Assembly: GCF_003287955.1 (NCBI RefSeq)
Contig: NZ_QMKP01000009.1
Span: 1-64,000, forward strand
Length of the DNA: 64,000 bases
Reading direction: 5' to 3'
From: Arthrobacter sp. AQ5-06
GTDB taxonomy: Bacteria > Actinomycetota > Actinomycetes > Actinomycetales > Micrococcaceae
Below are positions 18,112-27,716 of the stretch, piece by piece. The notes beneath the pieces are model-generated. The model searched no databases and was not told the DNA's origin. It saw only the letters and a program-made list of their open reading frames with translations. Position 1 is the first letter of the stretch, and every line of letters starts with the position of its first letter. The position numbers were made by a program, and so were the translations under genes.

Positions 18112-19260
18112 TCAGCGGGCCGCGGAGAAGACCTGCGGGGCGGGCCGGGTCCCGGTGGCCAGGTCCGCGAGGATCCGTCCCACCACGGGAGTGAACTTGA
18201 AGCCGTGCCCGGAGAATCCGGCGCCGATGACCACTGGACCGATCCGGTCGAGGATGAAGTCCTCGTCCGGCGTGGTGGTGTACGTGCAGCTGATGGCCTC
18301 GAACGACTCGGCGTCCACGCCTGGCAGCCAGATCCGGGCGTAGTCCTGCAGGGCCGCGAGCTGGACCGGTTCGGGCAGGAAAGACCGCCCGTCCGGATCC
18401 ACCACGGGGCCGACGCCGTGCCAACCCGCCTTGATGCCTTCGCCCGGCGTCTGCATCCCATAGACGGGCGAATACCAGTCCTTGTAGGCAGGTCCGAGTC
18501 CGGGGGTGTGGTTGAAGCCGGGCCACACGGCCCCTTGATCGGCAACGCGGAAGTGTGCCGGCTGCTCCTGGGTGACCCTGAGCCGGGGAATCGTGAGCTT
18601 CCCGCTCACGGCCGCGCCGGACAGCAGCTTCTCCGTCCAGCCGCCCGCCGTCACCACTGCCTGCGCGGCCGTGACCACCTCTGTCCGTCCCGATGCGCCA
18701 GGGCCTCGGTCCGCCAAAATGAGACGGACGCCGTCGTCCATGATTTTCAGCTCCACCACCTTGGTGTGGTGCCGGATCTCGGCGCCGCGGGCCGCGGCGA
18801 GCCGCTGGAACACGGGGAGCGCCGCCTCGGGGTTCAGCTGGCCGCCGTCGGGCATATGGAGGACCTGCTGGTCGAACCGGATGCCGCGCCACCGCTCGGC
18901 TGCCTCCTCCGGCCTGAGGGACTCCGCCCGGATGCCTGCCTCGGTGAGTGCCGCCTGCACCAGCGCGAGCCGCGGATCAGGGCCATGGTTGACGATCCCC
19001 GTGCGCGTGAGCAGCACTTCGCCGCTGTCCAGCTCGAGTTCCTCCCAGAGCGCCAGCCCCTCGGCCAGCATGGCCACGTACTCCGGCCGGTGGTAGCCCG
19101 GGTTCAGGTTGCGGGTGCTGCCGTGCGACGCCCCGTTGTGGTGGCCGGGGCCGAACTGTTCCAGCAGCGTGACCTGGCGGCCACGACGGGCCAAAGCCCA
19201 GGCAGCCGCAGAGCCCATTGCTCCGCCGCCGATCACAACAGTGTCCAGGTTTGTTCCCAT
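18112..19260 (-). CDS. solA: SolA/MSOX-type FAD-dependent amine oxidase
   Basis: 382 residues of the monomeric sarcosine oxidase / N-methyl-tryptophan oxidase family. The N-terminal dinucleotide fold is VVIGGGAMGSAAAWALARRG (8-27). The FAD-binding HHNGASHGSTRN follows, and AISCTYTTTPDEDFILDR holds the Cys that carries covalent FAD in MSOX and SolA. The C-terminal GAGFSGHGFKFTPVVGR completes the FAD site. It oxidises an N-methyl or secondary amine; the actual substrate is not decided by the sequence. It lies 18 bases downstream of the AEC transporter gene on the same strand, so the pair is probably an operon. Confidence 0.9.
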   Translation of the reverse strand: MGTNLDTVVIGGGAMGSAAAWALARRGRQVTLLEQFGPGHHNGASHGSTRNLNPGYHRPEYVAMLAEGLALWEELELDSGEVLLTRTGIVNHGPDPRLALVQAALTEAGIRAESLRPEEAAERWRGIRFDQQVLHMPDGGQLNPEAALPVFQRLAAARGAEIRHHTKVVELKIMDDGVRLILADRGPGASGRTEVVTAAQAVVTAGGWTEKLLSGAAVSGKLTIPRLRVTQEQPAHFRVADQGAVWPGFNHTPGLGPAYKDWYSPVYGMQTPGEGIKAGWHGVGPVVDPDGRSFLPEPVQLAALQDYARIWLPGVDAESFEAISCTYTTTPDEDFILDRIGPVVIGAGFSGHGFKFTPVVGRILADLATGTRPAPQVFSAAR

Positions 19261-19278
19261 TTGGCTCCTCAGGTCAGG

Positions 19279-20205
19279 TCAGTTCAGCAGCAGGGCGACG
19301 CCGATCATGGCGGGTACCGCCACAACCGTGGTGATCAGGACGGTGTCCTTGGCCACGGTGAGGCCGGTCTGGTATCGGCTGGCGGCAACAAAGACGTTCT
19401 GCGCCGTGGGGAGGGACGCAACCACCACGGCCGCGAACAGGGCCGGGCCGTCGATACTCAGGGCAAAGCGGGCGAAAACGTAGGCGATGGCCGGCTGGAC
19501 GACAAGCTTGAAGGCACTGGCCAAAAGGGTGTCCAGGCGCCTGCCGGCGGCGGCCTGCAACGGCCGGCTGCCGTTCAGGCTCATGCCGAAGGCGATCAGC
19601 ATGGCCGGAATCGCGGCACCGCCAATGAGGTGGATCGGCTCCAGGAGCAGCGGCGGAACCTGCCAGCCCGTCCCCGCCACCAGCAGGCCCAGGCCGGAGC
19701 CAACAATCATCGGGTTCCGCAGGATCATAAGAATGAATCCCCAAGGCGTGGTGCGGTGTGAGCTGGTGCTGGCGTCCAGGCTCATCAGGAATATCGGTGT
19801 GAAGAACGCCAGCTGGAAGATCAGCAGCGGCGCCACATAGCTGGCGTCGCCCAGGACGTAGACCGCGATGGGGATGCCAAGGTTCGCGGAGTTGGCCAGG
19901 GAAGCGGCCATCGAGGACATCAGTGCTTCCGGCAGGGCGCGCTTCAGGACGAACTTCACGATGCTGAAGAAGACAATGGCGGTGGAGAGCGCGGACACCG
20001 CCGTGACCAGCAACGGTTCCGCGAAGACTTCCCTCAGCTGCGCCTTACTGAGTGTCTCGAAGAGCAGGGCAGGGCTGGCCACGAAGAAGGTCAGGCCACT
20101 GAGGACCTGGCGGGCGTTGTCGCCGAGGATCCGTTGCCGGCCGACGAACCAGCCCACCATGATGATGAACCAGACTACAAAGAAGCCCTGCAGTACACCT
20201 ACCAA
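19279..20205 (-). CDS. AEC family transporter
   Basis: 308 residues with about ten hydrophobic segments, typical of the auxin-efflux-carrier family (membrane transport protein fold). Known bacterial members move malate, malonate and other small organic anions. The end shows the conserved VVVASLPTAQNVFVAASRY segment. It lies between panD (51 bases upstream) and the solA-like gene (18 bases downstream); the substrate is unknown. Confidence 0.9.
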   Translation of the reverse strand: MVGVLQGFFVVWFIIMVGWFVGRQRILGDNARQVLSGLTFFVASPALLFETLSKAQLREVFAEPLLVTAVSALSTAIVFFSIVKFVLKRALPEALMSSMAASLANSANLGIPIAVYVLGDASYVAPLLIFQLAFFTPIFLMSLDASTSSHRTTPWGFILMILRNPMIVGSGLGLLVAGTGWQVPPLLLEPIHLIGGAAIPAMLIAFGMSLNGSRPLQAAAGRRLDTLLASAFKLVVQPAIAYVFARFALSIDGPALFAAVVVASLPTAQNVFVAASRYQTGLTVAKDTVLITTVVAVPAMIGVALLLN

Positions 20206-20256
20206 GAAAAGCCTCCGAGGCTGCGGCGGCGGTGTCTGCCCGGACTCACGCTCCGG

Positions 20257-20682
20257 CTACAGGGCGGCGTTGTTAAGGGCGAACGGCGGCCGCATCAGGC
20301 CCGGCGTGAGGCCCTCGGCCGGATCGTTTCCGATCCGGACAATCTTGTTGTCCTCATCCACATGGATAACCTTAGGGTTGTAGGCCTTGGCCTCTTCCGT
20401 GGTCATCTGGGCATAGGTGATCAGGATGACGATGTCGTTCTCGTGCATCAGGTGCGCGGCTGCCCCGTTGATACCAATGACACCGGAGCCGCGCTCGCCG
20501 GCGATGGTATAGGTCTCCAGGCGCGCACCGTTGGTCACATCCACGATGGCCACGAGCTCGCCGGGAAGGATATCGGCAGCATCCAGGAGGTCCAGGTCAA
20601 CGGTGACCGATCCTACGTAGTGCAGGTCGGCATGCGTGACGGTGGCCCGGTGGATTTTGGACTTGAACATTGTGCGATTCAT
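20257..20682 (-). CDS. panD: Aspartate 1-decarboxylase
   Basis: 141 residues. It makes beta-alanine from L-aspartate for pantothenate and CoA synthesis. The pyruvoyl precursor site HYVGSVTVD (Gly24-Ser25) is intact, so the chain can self-cleave to form the pyruvoyl cofactor. The catalytic tyrosine/asparagine region [16 protein letters not shown] is present. The length is normal for the family. It is the first gene of a leftward group and the downstream AEC transporter is close enough to be co-transcribed. Confidence 0.97.
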   Translation of the reverse strand: MNRTMFKSKIHRATVTHADLHYVGSVTVDLDLLDAADILPGELVAIVDVTNGARLETYTIAGERGSGVIGINGAAAHLMHENDIVILITYAQMTTEEAKAYNPKVIHVDEDNKIVRIGNDPAEGLTPGLMRPPFALNNAAL

Positions 20683-20789
20683 AACCCGCCCAGTCTAGCG
20701 TCGGCTCCCGGATCGCGCTGTGACGCGCTGAACATGGCGCCGGAGGCTGTCCGACGACCCACCCGGCAAATAACCGCGCGATCCGGCAC

Positions 20790-21716
20790 CTACGCGGACG
20801 CGCCGCCGTCGTCCGTCCTTGCTACTGAGACGGCGGTGGCTGCCAGCATCCCGCGGGCGGCGAGGATGGCCGGCCGTTGCGCACTGGAGCGGCGCACCGA
20901 CGTGAACACGGTCCTGCGCGGATGCCCCGGCAGATCCAGCAGCTGGGCGGTGGTGCCCCGCCCTGTCCAGACGAGGTCCGGCATGAGCCCCACGGCGTTT
21001 CCGGATTCGATGAGCCTGATCTGGGCCTGCAGATCGGCTGTTTCGAAGCGCACGTCGGGCTCGAACCCGGCACTCCGGCAGGCCTGCTCCGCCCAGTGCC
21101 GGGAGGCCGCACCGCGGGGCTCCATAACCCAGGGCAGCGCGGCAGTATCTTCCAGCGACGTCATGGGCGGGCGGCCGGGAGCCGCCGGCGGAACGGCCAG
21201 CCGGATCGCGTCTGTGGTCAGCTTGACGCGGTCCAGCTCCGGGTACCGTGGGGCGGCATGGCCCGGATATTGTTCGGCGATAACCAGGTCAAAATCGCGT
21301 GCCCACGTCTCATGAAGGGCTGTTTCGGGTTCGCGCTGGATCATTTCGATCCGGACCTCCGGGTACTCCGCCGTCATCCGCGAGAGCGTGTCAGGCATCA
21401 GCGCCAGGGCTGCGGACTGGAACACCGCAATCCGGACCGTTCCCGTGACAGTGGTCAACGACGCCGCCAGGTCCGCCTCCGCCTGCTCCATCGTTTCGAG
21501 CAGCTGCGCGGTGTGGGCCACCAGGACTTCGGCCTGCGGCGTCAGCTGGACGCGCCGCCCCGTTTTCCGGAGCAGCTCCACGCCCACTTCCTTTTCCAGC
21601 AGGGCAAGCTGCTGGGAGACCGACGACGGACTGTACTGCAGTGCCTCCGCCACCTCCGCCAGCGTGCCCCGGATCTTCAGTTCGCGGAGAAGCCGCAGGC
21701 GCCGGACATCGAGCAT
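20790..21716 (-). CDS. LysR family transcriptional regulator
   Basis: 308 residues. The winged helix-turn-helix at the N-terminus (TLAEVAEALQYSPSSVSQQL) is followed by a periplasmic-binding-like effector domain (VTGTVRIAVFQSAALALMP onwards). The open frame continues back to 22154, but the ATG at 21716 begins exactly at the canonical LysR N-terminus (MLDVRRLRLLRELKIRGTLA), so I chose it. It is divergent from an amino-acid permease across 154 bases, the classic arrangement of a LysR regulator and its target. The effector is unknown. Confidence 0.93.
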   Translation of the reverse strand: MLDVRRLRLLRELKIRGTLAEVAEALQYSPSSVSQQLALLEKEVGVELLRKTGRRVQLTPQAEVLVAHTAQLLETMEQAEADLAASLTTVTGTVRIAVFQSAALALMPDTLSRMTAEYPEVRIEMIQREPETALHETWARDFDLVIAEQYPGHAAPRYPELDRVKLTTDAIRLAVPPAAPGRPPMTSLEDTAALPWVMEPRGAASRHWAEQACRSAGFEPDVRFETADLQAQIRLIESGNAVGLMPDLVWTGRGTTAQLLDLPGHPRRTVFTSVRRSSAQRPAILAARGMLAATAVSVARTDDGGASA

Positions 21717-21870
21717 GGCCACATTCCTTGATGAATCTAATGAATATTGGTTAGAAGTAGTCACTTTATCTAACGCAATTGCGCTTGCATACTGGTGTAT
21801 CTGAGTTACCCCCGTCACAGCCCCTCCCCGGGGCGCCGCGATGGGGCCGCACCCCACGCAGGAGTTCCTG
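21717..21870. promoter_or_regulatory. Divergent LysR / permease intergenic region
   Basis: This A/T-rich stretch between the two starts contains a perfect 10-bp palindrome cgcaattgcg (21774-21783) and the sequence ttgatgaatctaatgaat near the regulator. It is the expected place for both promoters and the regulator's binding sites. I cannot place the boxes exactly. GGAG at 21861-21864 is the permease ribosome binding site. Confidence 0.55.
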
Positions 21871-23334
21871 ATGAGCACAAGAGACATGACCCAGTCCATC
21901 ATGCGGCGCAAGCCCATTGACGACATTGAAGAAGAGAACAAACACAGCGGGCTGTTCAAGTCCCTTGGCCTGTGGCAGCTCACAGCAATCGGCGTCGGCG
22001 GCATCATCGGCGTCGGCATTTTTTCGCTCGCGGGCTTGGTCGCAGCAGGCAGCGAAGATACGCCCGGGGTGGGGCCCGCGGTGCTGTTCTCGTTCCTGAT
22101 CGCGGGCCTGGCGTCTGCTGCTGCAGCCCTGTCGTACGCGGAATTCGCGGGCATGATTCCGCGGGCGGGCTCGGCCTATACCTATGGCTACGTCGCGCTG
22201 GGCGAGGTGATCGGCTGGTTCATCGGCTGGGACCTGCTGCTGGAATACATCGCCATTGTTGCCGTGGTGGCCATCGGCATTTCGGGATATTTTGAGGCGT
22301 TCCTGTCCGGAATCGGCATCCACCTGCCTGTCTGGATGACCTCCACGGCGGATGAGGGCAAGGGCGGCATTGTGAACATTCCCGCCATCCTGGTCTGCCT
22401 TCTGGTGACCTGGATCCTGTCCCGCGGGACGAAGGCCTTCGGCCGGTTTGAACTGGTGGCAGTGGCCATCAAGGTCATCCTGATCCTGTTCATTATCGGC
22501 CTCGGCATTTTCTACATCGACACCAACAACTACAACCCGTTTATGCCCAGCGGTTTTGGACCGGTCCTCGCCGGCTCAGCCACCGTCTTTTTCGCAGTGT
22601 TCGGATACGACGCCATGAGCACCGCGGCAGAGGAAGCCACCGACGGCAAGAAGCACATGCCCAAGGCCATCATTCTTTCGCTGATCATTGCCATGCTGCT
22701 GTACGTCGCCGCCACGCTCGTCCTGACGGGCATGCAGAACTACAGGGATATCGATCCGAAGGCAGGCTTCGCCTCGGCCTTCACCGGGGTGGGCCTGCCC
22801 GTGATCGCCACCATCATCTCGGTCTTCGCCGTCCTGTCCATCCTTACCGTGATGCTGACCTTCCTCCTGGGCGTCACCCGCGTCTGGTTCTCCATGAGTC
22901 GCGACGGCCTGCTGCCCGGCTGGTTCGCCAAGACGGACCGCCATGGCACGCCGCAGCGCGTGACCTGGATTGCGGGCATTGCCTCGGCGCTACTGGCTGG
23001 CGTGTTCCCCATCAAGGCCGTCGCGGACCTTACGAACATCGGCATCCTGGCCGCATTCGTCGTCGTCTGCCTCTCCGTGATCATCTTCCGCTACAAAAAA
23101 CCCGACGCACCCCGGACCTTCCGCCTCCCCTTCATGCCCGCCGTCCCGGCCTTCGGCATGCTCGCCTCCGCCTTCCTGATGTTCCAGCTCCACTGGGAAA
23201 CCTGGCTCCGCTTCGGCATCTGGCTCATCATCGGCCTCGCCATCTACTTCTTCTACGGCCGCAAGCACTCCCTGATGAACCCGGACAGCCCGCGCCACCA
23301 GGAAGCCGTGGAGATGCACCGCCCCCTCAGCTGA
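21871..23334 (+). CDS. APC-family amino acid permease
   Basis: 487 residues with about twelve membrane helices. The signature of the amino acid-polyamine-organocation superfamily is at the start (LTAIGVGGIIGVGIFSLAG), and the characteristic EFAGMIPRAGSAYTYGYVAL follows. It resembles YfnA/CAT-type permeases for cationic or branched amino acids, but the substrate is not decided. The frame could begin at 21841; the ATG at 21871 has GGAG six bases ahead. It is probably controlled by the divergent LysR protein. Confidence 0.92.
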   Translation: MSTRDMTQSIMRRKPIDDIEEENKHSGLFKSLGLWQLTAIGVGGIIGVGIFSLAGLVAAGSEDTPGVGPAVLFSFLIAGLASAAAALSYAEFAGMIPRAGSAYTYGYVALGEVIGWFIGWDLLLEYIAIVAVVAIGISGYFEAFLSGIGIHLPVWMTSTADEGKGGIVNIPAILVCLLVTWILSRGTKAFGRFELVAVAIKVILILFIIGLGIFYIDTNNYNPFMPSGFGPVLAGSATVFFAVFGYDAMSTAAEEATDGKKHMPKAIILSLIIAMLLYVAATLVLTGMQNYRDIDPKAGFASAFTGVGLPVIATIISVFAVLSILTVMLTFLLGVTRVWFSMSRDGLLPGWFAKTDRHGTPQRVTWIAGIASALLAGVFPIKAVADLTNIGILAAFVVVCLSVIIFRYKKPDAPRTFRLPFMPAVPAFGMLASAFLMFQLHWETWLRFGIWLIIGLAIYFFYGRKHSLMNPDSPRHQEAVEMHRPLS

Positions 23335-23352
23335 CCCCCGGCCTCCGGCCCC

Positions 23353-23463
23353 CGGCAGGTCCAGCACCTCTGACCCACGTTGCCCTATCACTTTTGGTCC
23401 CCAAACCCGCGTTTTAGCGACCAAAAGTGATAGGGCATCCGGTGAAGATGGCTGGACCTGCCG
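23353..23463. repeat. Nested double inverted repeat
   Basis: The outer arms are cggcaggtccagc (23353-23365) and its exact complement (23451-23463), 13 bp. The inner arms are tgccctatcacttttggtc (23381-23399) and its exact complement (23419-23437), 19 bp, around a 19-nt loop. All 32 arm positions pair perfectly. It lies just after the permease gene and could end its transcript, but the size and nested structure look more like a mobile palindromic repeat. Confidence 0.9.
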
Positions 23464-23633
23464 CTGCCATTTAAGGGGCCCGGGGCGAACGGCTCTGAAG
23501 GTTCGTTGGGCGTCTGGAAAGCGTTGGGTTTCCTAACCTGTATTGCTTAGAAAACATCGCTTTATCTTATGTGATCGCAAGCTCATACTGATGAATAAGA
23601 CCCCTTCCAGACCACGGAAAGAACGAGCAAACC

Positions 23634-26600
23634 ATGACTCACACTGCAACGGAATCCACCGGACAGACAGACGTCCCGCAGGCCCGTGCCCTCGCAGCGG
23701 ACACCATCGCGCTGGTGCGCCGCTGGCTGACCGAGGCTTCGAAAGTTCCTGTTGATGCCTCGGCTGAGCAGCTCGCCGGTGTGCTGAAGGATCCCAACGG
23801 CCTGGACTTCACGGTCGGCTTCGTGGACGGCGTGGTCCGCCCCGAAGACCTTCACGTTGCCGCCCGAAACCTCGCAGCCCTGGCGCCGAAGGTCCCGGCG
23901 TTCCTGCCGTGGTACATGCGCAGCGCCGTCCGCCTCGGCGGCACCATGGCGCCGGTCCTGCCGCAGGTGGTCATCCCGATCGCCCGCCGTGTGCTCCGCG
24001 AAATGGTGGGCCACCTGATCGTTGACGCCACCGACGCCAAGCTGGGCCCGGCCATCGCCAAGATCCGCACGGACGGCATCAAGCTCAACGTGAACCTCCT
24101 CGGCGAGGCCGTCCTGGGCGAGCACGAGGCTTCCCGCCGGCTCTCGGGAACCCACACGCTCTTGGCCCGCCCGGACGTGGACTACGTCTCCATCAAGGTT
24201 TCCTCCACCGTGGCTCCGCACTCCGCGTGGGCGTTCGACGAGGCCGTGGAACACGTTGTCGAGAAGCTCACGCCCCTGTTCACCAAAGCCGCGTCCTTCG
24301 CCGCCGGCGGACAGAAGGCCAAGTTCATCAACCTGGACATGGAGGAATACAAGGACCTGGACATGACCATCGCGGTCTTCACCCGGATCCTGGACAAGCC
24401 CGAGTTCAAGAACCTCGAGGCCGGCATCGTGCTGCAGGCCTACCTCCCGGACGCCCTCGCCGCCATGATCCGGCTCCAGGGCTGGGCCGCCGAACGCCGC
24501 GCCGACGGCGGCGCCGCGATCAAGGTCCGCGTGGTCAAGGGCGCCAACCTGCCCATGGAACAGGTGGAGGCCTCGCTGCACGACTGGCCGCTGGCCACCT
24601 GGGGCACTAAGCAGGACTCGGACACCAACTACAAGCGCGTCATCAACTACTCGTTGCACCCGGACCGGATCAAGAACATCCGGATCGGCGTGGCCGGCCA
24701 CAACCTCTTCGACATCGCCTTCGCCTGGCTTCTTGCCAAGCAGCGCGGCGTGGAGTCCGGCATCGAATTCGAGATGCTGCTGGGCATGGCCCAGGGCCAG
24801 GCCGAAGCCGTCAAGAAGGACGTCGGCTCACTTCTCCTCTACACCCCGGTGGTGCACCCGTCCGAGTTCGACGTCGCCATCGCCTACCTGATCCGCCGCC
24901 TCGAGGAGGGCGCCAGCCAGGACAACTTCATGTCCGCCGTCTTCGAACTCAGCGAAAACGAAGCCCTGTTTGAGCGTGAGAAGCAGCGCTTCCTCGCCTC
25001 CCTGGACACGCTCGACGACGAGGTGCCGCCGGCCAACCGCCAGCAGAACCGCAGCCTCCCGGCACAGCCGGCGCCGCACGATTCCTTCGAGAACACCCCG
25101 GACACGGACCCCTCCCTGCCCGCCAACCGCGACTGGGGCCGGGCCATCCTGGACCGGGTCCCGTCCTCCACGCTGGGCAACGCCGCCGTCGAAGCCGCCA
25201 CCATCACGGACGCGGACACCCTCAACACCGTCATCGCCACCGCCGTCGAGAAGGGCAAGGCCTGGGGCGCGCTGACCGGCGCCGAGCGCGCCGAGATCCT
25301 GCACCGCGCCGGCGACGTCCTCGAGGCCCGCCGCGCCGACCTCCTGGAGGTCATGGCCAGCGAAACCGGCAAAACCATCGACCAGGGCGATCCCGAGGTC
25401 AGCGAAGCCGTGGACTTCGCCCACTACTACGCCGAGTCCGCCCGCAAGCTGGAAATGGTCGACGGCGCCACGTTCGTGCCCGCAAAGCTCACCGTGGTGA
25501 CCCCGCCGTGGAACTTCCCGGTTGCCATCCCGGCAGGGTCCGCACTCGCGGCACTCGCCTCCGGCTCCGCCGTCGTGATCAAACCTGCCAAGCAGGCCCG
25601 CCGCAGCGGTGCCGTGATGATCGAGGCACTCTGGGAAGCCGGCGTCCCGAAGGACGTGTTGACCATGGTCCAGCTCGGCGAGCGTGAACTCGGCCAGCAG
25701 CTGATCTCCCACCCCGCCGTGGACCGCGTGATCCTGACCGGCGGCTACGAAACCGCCGAGCTGTTCCGATCCTTCCGCAAGGACCTGCCGCTGCTGGCCG
25801 AGACCAGCGGCAAGAACGCCATCATCGTCACGCCGAGCGCGGACCTGGACCTGGCCGCCAAGGACGTGGCGTACTCCGCGTTCGGGCACGCCGGGCAGAA
25901 GTGCTCTGCCGCGTCCCTGGTGATCCTGGTGGGCTCTGCTGCTAAATCTAGGCGCTTCCACAACCAGCTCATCGACGCCGTGACCTCGCTGAAGGTGGGC
26001 TACCCGCAGGACCCCACCAGCCAGATGGGCCCGATCATCGAGCCCGCAAACGGCAAGCTGCTCAACGCCCTCACCACCCTCGGCGAAGGCGAGACCTGGG
26101 CCGTGGAACCACGCAAGCTCGACGGGACCGGCCGCCTCTGGAGCCCGGGCGTGCGCTACGGCGTCCGCCGCGGGTCCTACGTCCACCTCACCGAATTCTT
26201 CGGACCGGTCCTGGGCGTGATGACCGCCGAGACGCTGGAGGATGCCATCGCCATCCAGAACCAGGTCGAATACGGCCTCACCGCCGGCCTGCACTCCCTG
26301 AACCCGGACGAGCTCGGCACCTGGCTGGACAACGTCCAAGCCGGAAACCTCTATGTCAACCGCGGCATCACCGGCGCCATCGTGCAGCGCCAGCCGTTCG
26401 GCGGCTGGAAGAAGTCCGCCGTCGGTGCGGGCACCAAAGCCGGCGGTCCCAACTACCTCGCCGGCCTCGGCAACTGGGTCAACGCGGAAGCCTCAGCCAC
26501 GGCAACCGTCACCAACGCGGGCGTCGGCCGCATCCTGAACGCCGCCGCGGGCGCCCTGCAGCCAGCCGAGCTGGAATCCCTGCAGCGTGCCCTGGCCTCC

Positions 26601-27113
26601 GACGCCCAGGCCTGGACTGACGAGTTCGGTACCGCCAAGGACGTTTCCGGCCTGAGCGCGGAGCGGAACATCTTCCGCTACCGTGCGCTGCCGGTCACCG
26701 TGCGGCTCTCCGAAGGGGGCACGCTGGCCCACCTGGTGCGGACTGTGGCGGCCGGCGTCCTGGCGGGTTCGGTACTGACCGTGTCCACCGCCGTCGACCT
26801 TCCCGCCCAGCTGCGCGCCGTGCTCACCGGGCTGGACGTCAACATCACGGTAGAGTCCGACGCCGGCTGGCTGGCTTCGGCGGCACGCCTCGCCTCGGCG
26901 GGCAAACTGTCCGGTGCGCGGATCCGCCTGATCGGCGGCGACGCCACCGCACTCGCCGAGGCCACGGACGGGCGTCCGGACCTGGCCATCTACGCCCACA
27001 CGGTCACCGAGGCCGGACGGGTGGAGCTGCTGCCGTTCCTGCACGAGCAGGCCATCAGCATCACGGCCCACCGCTTCGGCACCCCGAACCACCTCTCGGA
27101 TTCGCTGATCTAG
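23634..27113 (+). CDS. putA: Bifunctional proline dehydrogenase / glutamate semialdehyde dehydrogenase
   Basis: 1159 residues. It oxidises proline to glutamate in two steps. The FAD-dependent PRODH barrel covers about residues 60-460 (motifs KVSSTVAPHSAW, GIVLQAYLPDALAAM and a C-terminal YLIRRLEEGASQDNF). The NAD-dependent ALDH domain covers about 530-1000 (VTPPWNFPVAIPAGSALAAL, ILTGGYETAELFRSF, and catalytic Cys in GHAGQKCSAASLVIL). A C-terminal ~150-residue extension follows, as in long trifunctional-type PutA proteins, but no N-terminal DNA-binding ribbon-helix-helix domain is seen, so it is probably not a self-repressor. It has its own terminator. Confidence 0.97.
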   Translation: MTHTATESTGQTDVPQARALAADTIALVRRWLTEASKVPVDASAEQLAGVLKDPNGLDFTVGFVDGVVRPEDLHVAARNLAALAPKVPAFLPWYMRSAVRLGGTMAPVLPQVVIPIARRVLREMVGHLIVDATDAKLGPAIAKIRTDGIKLNVNLLGEAVLGEHEASRRLSGTHTLLARPDVDYVSIKVSSTVAPHSAWAFDEAVEHVVEKLTPLFTKAASFAAGGQKAKFINLDMEEYKDLDMTIAVFTRILDKPEFKNLEAGIVLQAYLPDALAAMIRLQGWAAERRADGGAAIKVRVVKGANLPMEQVEASLHDWPLATWGTKQDSDTNYKRVINYSLHPDRIKNIRIGVAGHNLFDIAFAWLLAKQRGVESGIEFEMLLGMAQGQAEAVKKDVGSLLLYTPVVHPSEFDVAIAYLIRRLEEGASQDNFMSAVFELSENEALFEREKQRFLASLDTLDDEVPPANRQQNRSLPAQPAPHDSFENTPDTDPSLPANRDWGRAILDRVPSSTLGNAAVEAATITDADTLNTVIATAVEKGKAWGALTGAERAEILHRAGDVLEARRADLLEVMASETGKTIDQGDPEVSEAVDFAHYYAESARKLEMVDGATFVPAKLTVVTPPWNFPVAIPAGSALAALASGSAVVIKPAKQARRSGAVMIEALWEAGVPKDVLTMVQLGERELGQQLISHPAVDRVILTGGYETAELFRSFRKDLPLLAETSGKNAIIVTPSADLDLAAKDVAYSAFGHAGQKCSAASLVILVGSAAKSRRFHNQLIDAVTSLKVGYPQDPTSQMGPIIEPANGKLLNALTTLGEGETWAVEPRKLDGTGRLWSPGVRYGVRRGSYVHLTEFFGPVLGVMTAETLEDAIAIQNQVEYGLTAGLHSLNPDELGTWLDNVQAGNLYVNRGITGAIVQRQPFGGWKKSAVGAGTKAGGPNYLAGLGNWVNAEASATATVTNAGVGRILNAAAGALQPAELESLQRALASDAQAWTDEFGTAKDVSGLSAERNIFRYRALPVTVRLSEGGTLAHLVRTVAAGVLAGSVLTVSTAVDLPAQLRAVLTGLDVNITVESDAGWLASAARLASAGKLSGARIRLIGGDATALAEATDGRPDLAIYAHTVTEAGRVELLPFLHEQAISITAHRFGTPNHLSDSLI

Positions 27114-27140
27114 GGCGAACCGAAGGCCCAACAGACACGA

Positions 27141-27179
27141 AAGGCCCGGTGGCCGCCTTCGGGGCGGTTGCCGGGCCTT
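27141..27179 (+). terminator. Terminator of putA
   Basis: The stem aaggcccgg (27141-27149) pairs with ccgggcctt (27171-27179), extended by an inner ggccgcc/gggcgg stem closing on ttcg. It starts 28 bases after the putA stop. Confidence 0.88.
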
Positions 27180-27244
27180 CGCTGTTGAATGGTTGCGTAG
27201 TGATCAGGTGACTGCGCTGGGGCGAGCCTGGAGACCGTTGGTAA

Positions 27245-27559
27245 TTAGCCCAGATACCAGCCTGGGGGAGTCCACGATGCAGGAACATTGTGGGCCGAGA
27301 AATCTTCGCAACGGGTGCAGGTGTAGGCGACTTCGCCCAATGTCCTGACCGCCCCGTCACGCCGGTACACCGGTGGAATGTAGGACTCCAGGTAAATGAA
27401 TTCATCCGTGCCGCACTTGTCGCACGTGGGCTTGCCGATGTACTCGGCGGCCCGCGAAATGCCGGTGTTGTGGCTCGAATGATGGGTGACCGGCGGTCGT
27501 ACAGTGCTATGCCGCTGGGTATATACAGTGTGTAAATGGGTGTTCTCGGCTGTCGTCAT
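27245..27559 (-). CDS. Small zinc-ribbon-like protein of unknown function
   Basis: 104 residues. Two CxxC pairs, CDKCG (46-50) and CTRCE (80-84), are about 30 residues apart and could hold one zinc ion. The sequence between them (YLESYIPPVYRRDGAVRTLG) is not a known catalytic motif. The N-terminus is His/Thr-rich and poorly structured. I do not recognise a named family; the gene stands alone on the minus strand. Confidence 0.7.
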   Translation of the reverse strand: MTTAENTHLHTVYTQRHSTVRPPVTHHSSHNTGISRAAEYIGKPTCDKCGTDEFIYLESYIPPVYRRDGAVRTLGEVAYTCTRCEDFSAHNVPASWTPPGWYLG

Positions 27560-27716
27560 TGGCTGCCTATCCCGAGTGCGGCCGCATCATGGGCTGCAAG
27601 GCGCACTCGTAGTGTTGAACCGGCCACTGCTTGACCCCATGGATAATCCAGCATAGAGGAGGCGGGCTTTTACTTCAATGGTTCGTTTCAAGCTCGGATT
27701 CCTGCGGCAAATTCGG

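Noticed and set aside
20790..22154. 454-codon version of the LysR regulator
   Set aside because: The extra N-terminal part lies opposite the permease gene and has no domain; the LysR domain begins at the ATG at 21716.
24828..26339. Long open frame (503 codons) on the strand opposite putA
   Set aside because: The composition is Gly/Val/His-rich without any recognisable domain, and it mirrors the GC-rich third positions of the real gene. It is a shadow frame.
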